From the NCBI RefSeq assembly GCF_018459925.1, contig NZ_CP075371.1, positions 2,790,001-2,854,000 on the forward strand: a stretch of 64,000 bases of DNA. The letters are read 5' to 3'. The notes under the pieces are model-generated. The model did not search any database. It worked only from the letters and a program-made list of their open reading frames with translations, and was not told where the DNA came from. Positions 1-9,233 of this stretch are shown piece after piece. Position numbers and translations under genes: made by a program. The DNA is from Nocardioides aquaticus. GTDB taxonomy: Bacteria > Actinomycetota > Actinomycetes > Propionibacteriales > Nocardioidaceae. Numbering within the stretch: the stretch's first letter is position 1; every line of letters begins with the position of its first letter.

Positions 1-67
1 CGAGCGCGAGGGCACGGCGCATGGCGGCCTGCTCGGCCGCGCTGGTGCTGCCTGCGGTGCTGTCCAC
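1..67 (-). CDS. ribD: riboflavin biosynthesis deaminase/reductase RibD, N-terminal fragment
   Basis: Only the first 22 codons are in the window; the gene continues past position 1. The visible end reads ...AAEQAAMRRALAL, which matches the start of the RibD deaminase domain (usual pattern AMxRALxLA). The GTG start at 67 is preceded by GGAGG five bases upstream, so I prefer it to the internal ATG at 22. RibD deaminates and then reduces the pyrimidine product of GTP cyclohydrolase II in the riboflavin pathway. An FMN riboswitch lies about 105 bases upstream in the leader, which independently supports the identification. The catalytic residues lie outside the window and cannot be checked. Confidence 0.85.
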   Translation of the reverse strand, partial: MDSTAGSTSAAEQAAMRRALAL

Positions 68-171
68 TGCGTCCTCCGCCCGGTGCCGGTCGCGGCCCGG
101 GGAGGGCAGGAGGCGGGCGGAGCCGTCCGGGGTCGGCGCTCGTCGGGGCGGCAGCGCTCGTCCGGACGACT

Positions 172-297
172 GCGTGCGCTTCCCATCCGGACTCTCACCG
201 TCGGTCCAGGAGTTCCACCTGGTCAACCGGCCACTGGACGTGGTCGGGTCGCGGACTGTCACCGCCGGCTCGGACTTGCACCGATCCCAGAGCACGC
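172..297 (-). promoter_or_regulatory. FMN riboswitch (RFN element) in the ribD leader
   Basis: On the minus strand the conserved RFN blocks appear in order: GATCGGTGCAAGTCC, GGCGGTGACAGTCCGCGAC, a variable hairpin, TGGTGGAACTCCTGGACC, and CGACGGTGAGAGTCCGGATG followed by GGAAGC. The P1 helix closes with GCGTGC (292-297) and GCACGC (172-177). FMN binding to this element normally represses riboflavin genes. About 105 bases separate it from the ribD start, enough for an expression platform. I see no clear U-tract terminator, so control of translation or another mechanism is possible. The rest of 68-482 shows no convincing gene. Confidence 0.95.
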
Positions 298-482
298 GAG
301 TCGTTGAACTCGTCTCCCGCCAGTCTGCCACAGGCCCCGCCGGGTGCCGGGTGAGTCCGACCACACCGCCGCTGCTCGGATGAGCGCTCTCTCATCGCCG
401 TCTCACCGACACCTCACCACCGCGGCGCAGAGTCCTTCTCACAGCCCCGGAAGAGGATCCCCGATCGACAAGGAGCACCACC

Positions 483-632
483 ATGGCCAGGTCCGGCATC
501 TTCACCGCCCTCACCCCCGCCGTCGCCGCCCGCGGCGACAACACGAACTCGCGCAGCCGGGACGGTCGCCGTCGGCGCCGCAACCGCCGCCGTCGCAACC
601 GCCGCAGCCGGTCGCGCTCGCGCACCAACTGA
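483..632 (+). CDS. 49-residue Arg-rich basic small protein, unknown function
   Basis: The ATG at 483 is preceded by AAGGAG with a seven-base spacer, a strong ribosome binding site. The 49-residue product has a short mixed N-terminal part (MARSGIFTALTP) and an extremely basic tail in which more than half of residues 24-47 are Arg, interspersed with Asn and Ser, ending in RTN. There is no signal peptide or known motif. It is divergent from ribD and convergent with rpe, and a strong hairpin follows at 689-721, consistent with a separate transcript. Such tails can bind RNA or the ribosome, but no function is assigned. The alternative is a chance ORF in GC-rich DNA. Confidence 0.5.
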   Translation: MARSGIFTALTPAVAARGDNTNSRSRDGRRRRRNRRRRNRRSRSRSRTN

Positions 633-688
633 CGCCCCGGCGCAGGGCCGCCCGACTCACCTCAGGAGCCGGACGCGCGGCCACCACG

Positions 689-721
689 CAGCGGTCGTAC
701 CCCACCGGGGTGCGGCCGCTG
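689..721. terminator. bidirectional hairpin between the small ORF and rpe
   Basis: CAGCGGTCGTACCCC, loop ACC, then GGGGTGCGGCCGCTG: a 15-bp stem whose two mismatches become G-U wobbles in the plus-strand RNA. It lies between two converging genes (small ORF ending at 632, rpe ending at 741). There is no U-tract. Confidence 0.6.
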
Positions 722-740
722 TCGTGCGTGCGGGTCAGGC

Positions 741-1415
741 CTACGGGGCCGCGGTCCCGGCCGCGGTCTCGGCGGCGCTGCGCAGGGACGCCACCATCGC
801 GTCCGGGTCGTCGGCGCCGAAGACCGCCGAACCGGCGACGAACACGTCGGCCCCGGCCTCGGCGCACCGCTCGATGGTCTCCAACGACACCCCGCCGTCG
901 ACCTGGAGCCAGGTCTCGACGCCGTGCCGCTCCATCAGCGCGCGGGCCCGGCGGATCTTCGGCAGGACCAGGTCGAGGAACGACTGGCCGCCGAAGCCCG
1001 GCTCGACGGTCATCAGCAGCAGCATGTCGAGCTCGGGCAGCAGGTCCTCGTACGGCTCGACCGGGGTGGCCGGGCGCAGGGCCATGCTGGCCCGCCCCCC
1101 GGCGGAGCGGATCTCGCGAGCCAGGCGTACGGGCGCCGCGGCGGCCTCGACGTGGAAGGTGACCGACCCGCAGCCGGCCTCGACGTAGGCCGGCGCGTGC
1201 CGGTCCGGGTCGTCGATCATCAGGTGCGCGTCGAGCGGGACCGGGCTGACCCGGGCCAGCGCCTCGACCATCGCCGGCCCGAAGGTCAGGTTCGGCACGA
1301 AGTGGTTGTCCATCACGTCGACGTGCACCCAGTCGGCGCCGGGGATGCGCCCGACCTCCGCGCCGAGGGCGGCGAAGTCGGCGTTGAGGATGCTCGGTGT
1401 GATCTGGATGCCCAC
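741..1415 (-). CDS. rpe: ribulose-phosphate 3-epimerase
   Basis: The 224-residue TIM-barrel enzyme interconverts ribulose 5-phosphate and xylulose 5-phosphate in the pentose phosphate pathway in the cytosol. Diagnostic segments are [10 protein letters not shown] at the N-terminus, [12 protein letters not shown] at residues 31-42 (metal ligands His31 and Asp33), DAHLM near residue 64, TVEPGFGGQ near 136-143 and the catalytic Asp173 in QVDGG. Length is normal for the family. The GTG start at 1415 has no Shine-Dalgarno sequence, but a TAGGGT hexamer lies seven bases upstream, suggesting a leaderless mRNA. Its position next to ribD is usual in actinobacteria. Confidence 0.97.
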   Translation of the reverse strand: MGIQITPSILNADFAALGAEVGRIPGADWVHVDVMDNHFVPNLTFGPAMVEALARVSPVPLDAHLMIDDPDRHAPAYVEAGCGSVTFHVEAAAAPVRLAREIRSAGGRASMALRPATPVEPYEDLLPELDMLLLMTVEPGFGGQSFLDLVLPKIRRARALMERHGVETWLQVDGGVSLETIERCAEAGADVFVAGSAVFGADDPDAMVASLRSAAETAAGTAAP

Positions 1416-1422
1416 GGGTCGA

Positions 1423-1428
1423 ACCCTA
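1423..1428 (-). promoter_or_regulatory. candidate -10 box (TAGGGT) for leaderless rpe mRNA
   Basis: TAGGGT stands seven bases before the rpe GTG, so initiation at the usual -10 distance would put the transcript 5' end at or near the start codon. No Shine-Dalgarno sequence is present. Confidence 0.45.
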
Positions 1429-1490
1429 GGGCCCGGGCGGCCGCGCCGGGGCGGTGGTGGGTGCCGGCGTACGGGCCCCGGGCCCGCCGG

Positions 1491-2453
1491 TCAGGCGTCG
1501 GGGTCGACCGGGGACTCGGCGCCGGCGCGGTCGTCGCGGTCGGCCCACTCCAGCAGCGGCGTGAGGTCGAAGACCTCGTCGTCGATCCGCTCGTGCAGGT
1601 CGCCGAGCTCGGCGAAGCGGGCCGGGACGGTGAAGATGGTGAAGTCGTGCGGGTCGCAGTCGTCGACCTCGTCCCACCGGACCGGGGTCGAGACCCGGGC
1701 GTCGGGGAAGCCCCGCACGGAGTAGGCCGCGGCGATCGTGTGGTCCCGGGCGTTCTGGTTGTAGTCGACGAACAGCTTGGCCGGGTCGCGGTCCTTGCGC
1801 CACCAGGTGGTGGTGACGTCGCCGGGGGTGCGGCGCTCGACCTCGCGGGCGAAGGCCAGCGCCGCGCGGCGTACGCCCTGGTGGTCGTGGTCGGGGCGCA
1901 CCCGGACGTAGACGTGCAGCCCGGAGCCGCCGCTGGTCTTGGGGAAACCCACCGCGCCCAGCTCGTCGAGCACCTCGTGCACCACGCCGGCGACCCGCTG
2001 GACCTGGGCGAAGTCGGACTCGGGGCCGGGGTCGAGGTCGATGCGCCACTCGTCGGGATGCTCGGGGTCCTCGCGACGGCTGTTCCAGGGGTGGAACTCG
2101 ACGGTGGACATCTGCACCGCCCAGATCACGCTGGCCAGCTCGGTCACGCACAGCTCGTCGGCGGTGCGGTCCCACCGCGGGAAGTGCAGCCGCACGGTCT
2201 CGACCCACTCCGGCGCTCCCCGGGGCAGCCGCTTCTGGTGGATCTTCTCCCCGGCCAGCCCGGTCGGGAAGCGGTGCAGCATGCACGGCCGCTCCCACAG
2301 CGCGTTGACGATGCCGGGCCCGACCGCGAGGTAGTAGTCGACGAGGTCCCGCTTGGTCGCCCCGCTCTCGGGGAAGTAGACCCGGTCGGGGTTGGAGACC
2401 CGCACGACACGGTCGTCGACCTCGATCTCGACCGACGGGGACGTCGACGCCAT
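1491..2453 (-). CDS. stand-alone LigD-type polymerase (PolDom) protein
   Basis: The 320-residue protein matches the polymerase/primase domain of bacterial NHEJ ligase LigD (archaeo-eukaryotic primase fold). Visible active-site elements are the metal-binding pair in RIDLDPG (Asp139, Asp141), SGGSGLHVYV (residues 174-183, His180) and the third carboxylate in KLFVDYNQN (Asp230). No ligase or phosphoesterase domain is fused, and no ku or ligase gene is in the window. The family adds ribo- or deoxyribonucleotides at DNA ends during break repair; related stand-alone PolDoms also act in short-gap excision repair. ATG 2453 lies three bases after the rsmB stop, so the two genes are probably cotranscribed. 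Confidence 0.9.
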   Translation of the reverse strand: MASTSPSVEIEVDDRVVRVSNPDRVYFPESGATKRDLVDYYLAVGPGIVNALWERPCMLHRFPTGLAGEKIHQKRLPRGAPEWVETVRLHFPRWDRTADELCVTELASVIWAVQMSTVEFHPWNSRREDPEHPDEWRIDLDPGPESDFAQVQRVAGVVHEVLDELGAVGFPKTSGGSGLHVYVRVRPDHDHQGVRRAALAFAREVERRTPGDVTTTWWRKDRDPAKLFVDYNQNARDHTIAAAYSVRGFPDARVSTPVRWDEVDDCDPHDFTIFTVPARFAELGDLHERIDDEVFDLTPLLEWADRDDRAGAESPVDPDA

Positions 2454-2456
2454 CGT

Positions 2457-3929
2457 TCAGACCTTCCGCAGCAGGGCCAGGAACATCGCGTCGGTGCCGT
2501 GCCGGTGCGGCCACAGCTGGGCGGTGCCGGGCAGCCGGCCGGCCGCGTCGGGCATGCCCGCGGGCAGCAGCGGCAGCAGGTCCTCCACGACGACGTCGGG
2601 GCGCTGGGAGACGGCCGCGACGACCTCGTCGGTCTCGGTCAGCACCGGCGAGCAGGTCGCGTAGACCGCGACCCCGCCCGGACGGAGCAGGTCGAGCGCC
2701 GAGCCGAGCAGGCGCCGTTGCAGCAGCACCAGCGGCAGCACGTCGTCGGGCCGGCGCCGCCACCGCGACTCCGGGCGCCGTCGCAGCGCCCCCAGCCCCG
2801 TGCACGGCGCGTCGACCAGGACCCGGTCGACGGAGCCGGGCAGCAGCGGGGGCCGGGTGCCGTCGGCGGCCAGGACGGCGTACGACGCCCCGACCGCGCG
2901 GGTCGGGGCCAGCGACCGCGCCACCAGGCGGGCGCGGTGCTCCTGCCGCTCGACGGCGACCACGCGGGCGTCGCGCTGCGCGGCGAGCGAGGTGAGCAGC
3001 GCGGCCTTGCCACCCGGGCCGGCGCACAGGTCGACCCAGGTGCGGTCCCGGCCCTCCACCGGCGCCGTGGCCAGGAGGTGCGCGACCAGCTGGGAGCCCT
3101 CGTCCTGCACCCCGGCACGCCCCTCGGCCACCGCGGGCACCCCCGACGGCGCACCCGCGGCCAGCACCACGCCGTACGGCGACCACGGCGTCGGCTCCCC
3201 CGGCAGCTCCTCGCGCGTGGCGAGGCCCGGCCGGGCCACCAGGGTGACCCGCGGCGCGACGTTGTCGGCGCGCAGCAGGTCGTGCAGCTCCTCGTCGCCG
3301 AGCGCCCGGCGCAGCTCCTCGACGATCCAGCGCGGGTGGCTGAAGGCGATCTCCTCGTAGCGGCTGGACCGCGGCGTGGCCGGCGGCGCCAGCGTCGCCA
3401 CCCAGCCGTCGAGGTCGTGGGCGGTGACGCCGTGCAGCACCGCGTTGGCGAAGCTGGCCGCACCGGAGCTGGCCCGGTCGCGGACCAGGTCGACGGTGGT
3501 GCTGATGGCGGCGTGCGGCGGCACCCGCATCGAGAGCAGCTGGTGGGTGCCGAGCCGCAGGGCGTCGAGCACCTTGTCCTCGACCTTGCGCAGCGGACGC
3601 TGCACGCAGGCGCCCAGCACGGCGTCGTACGTCCCCCGCAGCCGCAGCGTGCCCGAGGCCAGCTCGGTGGCGAAGGCGGCGTCGCGCCCCTCGAGCCCGA
3701 GCCGGGCGAGGACGGCCGGGAGCACGAGGTTGGCGTAGGCGTCGTCGACGCGCACGGTCTTCAGCACCTCGTAGGCCGCCAGCCGCGCCGGGTCGACCCG
3801 CGACGAGCCGGCCGCGGGGCGCGCCGACGGACGGCGCGCCTGCCCGGACGCCGAGCCGGACGCCGCGCCGGACGCCGGACCGCCGGCGCCGGGTCGGCGC
3901 GGACGGCCGGGGCGTCGCGACTCAGCCAC
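2457..3929 (-). CDS. rsmB: 16S rRNA (cytosine-5)-methyltransferase RsmB-like
   Basis: The 490-residue protein begins with a basic Pro/Ala/Gly-rich tail of about 45 residues, followed by an N-terminal NusB-like helical domain and a C-terminal Rossmann methyltransferase. The SAM-binding loop is [10 protein letters not shown]. The two cysteines of m5C methyltransferases appear in DAPCTGLG and YATCSP. It would methylate C967 of 16S rRNA using S-adenosylmethionine. GTG at 3929 overlaps the fmt stop by eight bases (GTGGCTGA), and upstream in-frame codons lie inside fmt, so this start is preferred. It belongs to the priA-def-fmt-rsmB chain common in bacteria. Confidence 0.93.
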   Translation of the reverse strand: MAESRRPGRPRRPGAGGPASGAASGSASGQARRPSARPAAGSSRVDPARLAAYEVLKTVRVDDAYANLVLPAVLARLGLEGRDAAFATELASGTLRLRGTYDAVLGACVQRPLRKVEDKVLDALRLGTHQLLSMRVPPHAAISTTVDLVRDRASSGAASFANAVLHGVTAHDLDGWVATLAPPATPRSSRYEEIAFSHPRWIVEELRRALGDEELHDLLRADNVAPRVTLVARPGLATREELPGEPTPWSPYGVVLAAGAPSGVPAVAEGRAGVQDEGSQLVAHLLATAPVEGRDRTWVDLCAGPGGKAALLTSLAAQRDARVVAVERQEHRARLVARSLAPTRAVGASYAVLAADGTRPPLLPGSVDRVLVDAPCTGLGALRRRPESRWRRRPDDVLPLVLLQRRLLGSALDLLRPGGVAVYATCSPVLTETDEVVAAVSQRPDVVVEDLLPLLPAGMPDAAGRLPGTAQLWPHRHGTDAMFLALLRKV

Positions 3930-4923
3930 GCGCGTCCCCGGCCGCGGCGGAGGGTGCCTCGCCGATCGGCCCGCCGAGGCGGGCCCCGGGGCCGGGTCGG
4001 GCGCCACGGGCCCAGTCGGCCGCGGCCATCCACCCCTTGCCGACCGGCTTGACCCGGCCCAGGCGCAGCGTGCCGCGGGCGGTGCCGACGTGGACGTCGC
4101 GGCGCCCCACGACCAGCTCGCCGGGCGCCGGGGGCCCGCCCAGCAGGGCGGCGCCCTGGATCTCGACGTCGCGCTCGAGCTCCACCGGCTCCAGCTTGAG
4201 GCGCTCGCCGTCCCAGGTGGTCCAGGCTCCGGGAGCCGGGGTGCAGGCACGGACCAGGCGGTCGATGCCCACCGCCGGGTCGGTCCAGTCGACCTCGGCG
4301 TGCGCGACCTCGATCTTCGGCGCCACCGTGACGCCCTCGACCGGCTGCTCGCGCGCGTCGATGCTGCCGTCCTCGAGCCCGTCGAGGGTGGCGACCATCA
4401 GTCCGGCCCCGCCCTCGGCGAGCCGGGCGAGCAGGTCGCCGGCGGTGTCGCGGGGGCGGACCCGCTCGGTCATCACCCCGAACGTGGGTCCGGCGTCGAG
4501 CGCCTTGACGATCCGGAAGGTGGTCGCCCCGGTGACCTCGTCGCCGGCGAGCAGCGCGTGCTGCACCGGGGCGGCGCCGCGCCAGGCGGGCAGGCAGGAG
4601 AAGTGCAGGTTGACCCACCCGTGGCGCGGGATGCCCAGCACCGACTCCGGCAGCAGGGCGCCGTAGGCCACGACCGGGCAGCAGTCCGGCTCCAGGGCGG
4701 CGAGCTCCTCGGCGAAGCCGGGGTCGCGGGGGTGCGCCGGCTTCAGGACGGGCAGCCCGAGCTCCTCGGCGGCGCGGCCCAGCGGGCTGGCCACCAGGCG
4801 GCGGCCGCGGCCGGCCGGGGCGTCGGGCCGGGTCACCACGCCGACGACGTCGTGGGAGGAGGCCACCAGGGCCTCGAGGGTGGGCAGGGCGACCTCGGGG
4901 GTGCCGGCCAGGACGACGCGCAC
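3922..4923 (-). CDS. fmt: methionyl-tRNA formyltransferase
   Basis: The 333-residue enzyme formylates initiator Met-tRNA using 10-formyl-tetrahydrofolate. The N-terminal Rossmann domain starts [13 protein letters not shown]. The catalytic signature reads [17 protein letters not shown] (Asn, His and the SxLPxxRG loop), and the C-terminal OB-like domain is present. The GTG start at 4923 follows the def stop by four bases. The start upstream in the same frame would run into def and is rejected. Pairing with def, the deformylase that removes the same formyl group, is the classic arrangement. Confidence 0.96.
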   Translation of the reverse strand: MRVVLAGTPEVALPTLEALVASSHDVVGVVTRPDAPAGRGRRLVASPLGRAAEELGLPVLKPAHPRDPGFAEELAALEPDCCPVVAYGALLPESVLGIPRHGWVNLHFSCLPAWRGAAPVQHALLAGDEVTGATTFRIVKALDAGPTFGVMTERVRPRDTAGDLLARLAEGGAGLMVATLDGLEDGSIDAREQPVEGVTVAPKIEVAHAEVDWTDPAVGIDRLVRACTPAPGAWTTWDGERLKLEPVELERDVEIQGAALLGGPPAPGELVVGRRDVHVGTARGTLRLGRVKPVGKGWMAAADWARGARPGPGARLGGPIGEAPSAAAGDARG

Positions 4924-4927
4924 GGCC

Positions 4928-5473
4928 CTAGAACCCGAGTCCGCGGGTGGCGTGGGGCGAGACCTTGACCCGGGGCTGCTCGGCTCCGAACCAGTCCGAC
5001 TCCCGGATCTCGCGCATGGCGAGCTTGCGCGCAGCCGGGTCCAGCCGGTCCAGGAAGAGCACCCCGTCGAGGTGGTCGGTCTCGTGCTGGACCGCACGGG
5101 CCAGCGTGTCGGAGCCGACCAGCCGGACCGGCTCGCCGTGCATGTCGAACCCGGTGGCCACCACCGACAGCGCGCGCCGGCAGTCGATGACGAGGCCGGG
5201 GATGGACAGGCAGCCCTCCGAGCCGTCCTGGGTCTCCTCGGACAGCTCCAGCTCGGGGTTGACCAGGTGGCCCACCTCGCCGTCGACGTGCCAGGTGAAG
5301 ACCCGCAGGCCCACCCCGATCTGCGGCGCCGCCAGGCCGGCCCCGGGCGCCTCGAGCATGGTCTCCGTCAGGTCCGCGACGAGGGTGCGCAGCTCCTTGT
5401 CGAAGTCGGTGACCGGCGTCGCGGCGCGCCGCAGCACCGGGTCACCGAACAGGCGGATGGGCTGGACTGCCAT
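4928..5473 (-). CDS. def: peptide deformylase
   Basis: The 181-residue metalloenzyme removes the N-formyl group from nascent proteins. All three motifs are intact: [10 protein letters not shown] (residues 44-53), EGCLS (Cys88 as metal ligand) and QHETDHLDG (His130, Glu131, His134). The C-terminal extension of about 35 residues after the last motif is common in actinobacterial Def. AGGAGG lies 11 bases before ATG 5473, and a TAGGAT hexamer at 5551-5556 could be its own -10 box. The gene heads def-fmt-rsmB. Confidence 0.97.
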   Translation of the reverse strand: MAVQPIRLFGDPVLRRAATPVTDFDKELRTLVADLTETMLEAPGAGLAAPQIGVGLRVFTWHVDGEVGHLVNPELELSEETQDGSEGCLSIPGLVIDCRRALSVVATGFDMHGEPVRLVGSDTLARAVQHETDHLDGVLFLDRLDPAARKLAMREIRESDWFGAEQPRVKVSPHATRGLGF

Positions 5474-5580
5474 CGGGGGTGGGTCCTCCTGAAGGGGGTA
5501 CGGGGGCCGGCCGGGGGCCGGGGCGGCGTGGGGACCGGCCGCGCCCGCCCATCCTAGGAGGCCGGACCCGGGACGCCGGT

Positions 5581-5628
5581 GCCCGTCGGTGTCCCCGTCG
5601 GTATCCCCGTCGGTGTGCCCGTCGGCGG
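5581..5628. repeat. four-copy 12-bp tandem repeat between priA and def
   Basis: Four imperfect copies of (g/c)cccgtcggtgt run back to back immediately after the priA stop codon. It is not inside any supported gene. Similar 12-bp arrays occur at 7751-7786 and 20771-20806. Confidence 0.75.
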
Positions 5629-5630
5629 GC

Positions 5631-7631
5631 TCAGAGCGTCGGGGGGTCGACCTGGACGCGGACGGGGTCGAGCTTGCGGGCGGACCGGACCCGCTGGAGC
5701 TCCCCCAGCGCGCGGGACAGGGCGACCCCCTCGCCCCGCGGCACCCGGACGACCACGCGCTCCCGGCCGTCGGCGACCGGGGCCGGGCCGAGGACCTCGG
5801 CCGAGCCCGGCGGGGCGAGCAGGGTCAGCGCGTCGTCGAGCGCTCCGGGCTCGGCGGTGAGGCTGGCCAGCCGGGAGGACGGGGGCAGGTGGGCCTCGCG
5901 GCGCTGGTCCACCTCCCGCTCGGCGTGGCCGGGCTGGTCCCAGCGCACCAGCGCCTGCACGGCCGGGTGGGCGGGGTCGGCGACCACGACAGCGCGGGCA
6001 CCCGGGCGGGCCAGGGCCACCGCGTTGCTCCAGCGGCGCAGCGCCTCCTCCTCGGCGCGCAGGTCGACGCGGTCCAGGAGCAGCCACGCGTCGAGGAGCA
6101 GCACCGCGGCGTAGCCGCCCTCGGCGACCGGTTCGGCGCCGGGCGTGGCGACCACGACCTGGGGGGTCGCGTCGACGTGGGCCAGGACGCGGTCACCGGC
6201 CGAGGTGCGCACCCGGGCCCGCGGGAAGGCCCGGCCGAGCTCCTCGGCGGTGCGGACGTCGCCGACGACCGGGGCCCGCAGGCCGTGCCCGCCGCACTCC
6301 GGGCAGGTCCACGCCTGCGCCGGGGTCGCGCACCAGCGGCAGACCGGCGGCTCGAGCGGGCCCACCAGCGCCAGCGGGCCGGTGCACCGCGGGCAGCGGC
6401 ACGGGGTGCGGCAGCGGTCGCAGGCCAGCGCGGCGGCGTACCCCCGGCGCGGCGTCTGCACCAGGACGGGGCCCTGCTCCAGGCCGGCGCGGAGCACGGC
6501 GTGGGCGGCTGCGGGCACCCGCGCGCCGCGCCCGTGCGGGTCGCGCTCCCGGGCGAGGTCGGTGGCGCCGGCCACCTCGACGCGCACCCGGTCGCGCACG
6601 GTCGCCCGGGTGGCGCGCAGCGGCCGCGCCCACCCGGTGCGCAGCAGGTACGCCGCCTCGGCCGTGGCGCCGAACCCGCCGACCAGCGCTGCGGTCCCCT
6701 CCCGGGCGGCGCGCAGCAGCAGCACCTCGCGGGCGTGGGGGTAGGGCGCGCGCGGCTCGGCCAGCAGGTCGTCGCCGTCGTCCCACACCGCCACCAGCCC
6801 CAGGTCGTGCACCGGCGCCAGGGCCGCGGCGCGGGTGCCGACCACGACCCGGCGCACCCCGCGGGAGACGGCCAGGAAGTCACGGTAGCGCGCGGCCGGG
6901 CCGGCCTCGGCGGTCAGCGCGACGTGGTGGCCGGGGCCCAGCACGTCCTCCAGCGCGGCCGAGACCCGCGCGACGTCGCGCCCGTCGGGCACGCAGAGCA
7001 GGGACCCCCGGCCGCCGGCCAGGGTGGCCGCGGCGGCGTGGGCCAGCGAGCGCGGCCAGTCGGTGCCGGGGGCCGGGTGCCAGGCGGCGCGGGGGGCGCC
7101 GCCCTCGCGCAGGTGGCGCAGGAACGCCTCCCCCGTGTCGTGGTCGGCCCAGGCCGCAGCGGCCGCCTGGGCGTCCCAGCGGGCCGGCTCGGCCGCGGGG
7201 ACGGTGGGCTGCTTCTCGGCCGCCGCGTGGCGCGGTGGGACCGCGAGGCGGAGCACGTCGGCGCGGGTGCCGGCGTACCGCTCGGCGACCTCGGCGGCCA
7301 GCCCGGCCACGACCGGTGAGAGCACCGGCTCCGCCCCGACGACGCGGCGCAGCGGGGTCAGCGTCCCGCCGTGGGCCGAGCTCGCCGTCCGCTCCAGGAC
7401 GTAACCGTCGGCCTCGTGCCCAGCGAAGCGGACCTTGACCCGCACGCCCGGACGGGCGGCCTCGGACATCGACGCCGGCACCGAGTAGTCGAAGTCGCGG
7501 TCGAGGTGGGCCAGCGGGGCGTCGACGAGGACGCGGGCCACCGGGTCGACCTCGGCGGTGGCCGCCGCGGCGGCCTTGCGGGCCCGGGTCTCGCGGGCGC
7601 GGGCCTGGGAGACGCGGACCTCCTGGCGCAC
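5631..7631 (-). CDS. priA: probable replication restart protein PriA (helicase motifs absent)
   Basis: The product (666 residues from GTG 7631) has the PriA N-terminal DNA-binding domain (VLVDAPLAHLDRDFDY) and the Zn-binding cysteine cluster LACDRCRTPCRCPRC...CRWC...CPECG. The Walker A site is missing: the equivalent segment reads AGGRGSLLCVPDGRD, and the DEAH position reads WDDGDD. Actinobacterial PriA proteins are known to lack detectable helicase motifs, so this is probably ancestral rather than decay. The start is uncertain: the frame stays open upstream (ELLPGLVRQE resembles homologues) back to a TAG near 7730, without an ATG, GTG or TTG. Located between metK and def. Confidence 0.9.
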   Translation of the reverse strand: MRQEVRVSQARARETRARKAAAAATAEVDPVARVLVDAPLAHLDRDFDYSVPASMSEAARPGVRVKVRFAGHEADGYVLERTASSAHGGTLTPLRRVVGAEPVLSPVVAGLAAEVAERYAGTRADVLRLAVPPRHAAAEKQPTVPAAEPARWDAQAAAAAWADHDTGEAFLRHLREGGAPRAAWHPAPGTDWPRSLAHAAAATLAGGRGSLLCVPDGRDVARVSAALEDVLGPGHHVALTAEAGPAARYRDFLAVSRGVRRVVVGTRAAALAPVHDLGLVAVWDDGDDLLAEPRAPYPHAREVLLLRAAREGTAALVGGFGATAEAAYLLRTGWARPLRATRATVRDRVRVEVAGATDLARERDPHGRGARVPAAAHAVLRAGLEQGPVLVQTPRRGYAAALACDRCRTPCRCPRCTGPLALVGPLEPPVCRWCATPAQAWTCPECGGHGLRAPVVGDVRTAEELGRAFPRARVRTSAGDRVLAHVDATPQVVVATPGAEPVAEGGYAAVLLLDAWLLLDRVDLRAEEEALRRWSNAVALARPGARAVVVADPAHPAVQALVRWDQPGHAEREVDQRREAHLPPSSRLASLTAEPGALDDALTLLAPPGSAEVLGPAPVADGRERVVVRVPRGEGVALSRALGELQRVRSARKLDPVRVQVDPPTL

Positions 7632-7750
7632 CAGGCCGGGCAGCAGCTCGGGGTCGGGACCGGCGTCACCGGTCCCCCGCTCGAGCTGCTGCCGCGTGCT
7701 GCCATGTCCCGGTGTCTACCAGCCCGCGGCGACAGGCCGCGGGCCGGCAG

Positions 7751-7786
7751 ACGGGCCGGTGGACGGGCCGGTGGACGGCCCGGGGG
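7751..7786. repeat. 12-bp tandem repeat between metK and priA
   Basis: Two exact copies of acgggccggtgg and a degenerate third copy lie just downstream of the metK stop codon (minus direction). No gene is supported here. Confidence 0.6.
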
Positions 7787-7795
7787 TGGGCAGGA

Positions 7796-8986
<1,191 letters not shown>

Positions 8987-9042
8987 TGTTGCTCCGTTCG
9001 GGCAGGTTCATAGACACGACCGGGGTGCTCCCGGACGGGGGA

Positions 9043-9048
9043 AGGCTA
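9043..9048 (-). promoter_or_regulatory. candidate -10 box for metK
   Basis: TAGCCT about 57 bases before the metK start codon; no convincing -35 hexamer is seen 16-18 bases further upstream. Confidence 0.3.
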
Positions 9049-9161
9049 GACCCGCCGCGCGGGCGATCCCGAATCGCGGGACGCTCGTCCCGGTCCGTGG
9101 TCAGCCACGCCGCGGCGTCCCGGCGTCCGGGTGGCGTCCGGGTGGCGTACCGGCGGGCGCG

Positions 9162-9233
9162 CTGTCACGCTCTGTTACTCCGTCTGGTGCACCGTCACGA
9201 CGCCGCACCAGGTGAGGTAACACAGCGTTACAG
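9162..9233. repeat. 72-bp palindromic dispersed repeat, copy 1 (end of coaBC)
   Basis: Imperfect palindrome of 35-bp arms around a central AC. The right arm contains GCACCAG and CAGCGTTACAG; the left arm carries the complements with mismatches. It aligns without gaps to 29698-29769, with about 61 of 72 positions identical by eye. The coaBC stop codon TAA (9228-9230) lies inside it. Between coaBC and metK it would form a large hairpin, so it may act as a terminator or attenuator. The rest of 8987-9161 shows no gene. Confidence 0.8.

Noticed and set aside
924..4052. A 1042-codon open frame on the plus strand
   Set aside because: It runs antisense to rpe, the LigD-type gene and rsmB. It is low-complexity Arg/Gly/Val/Asp-rich sequence created by third-position GC bias, without homology.
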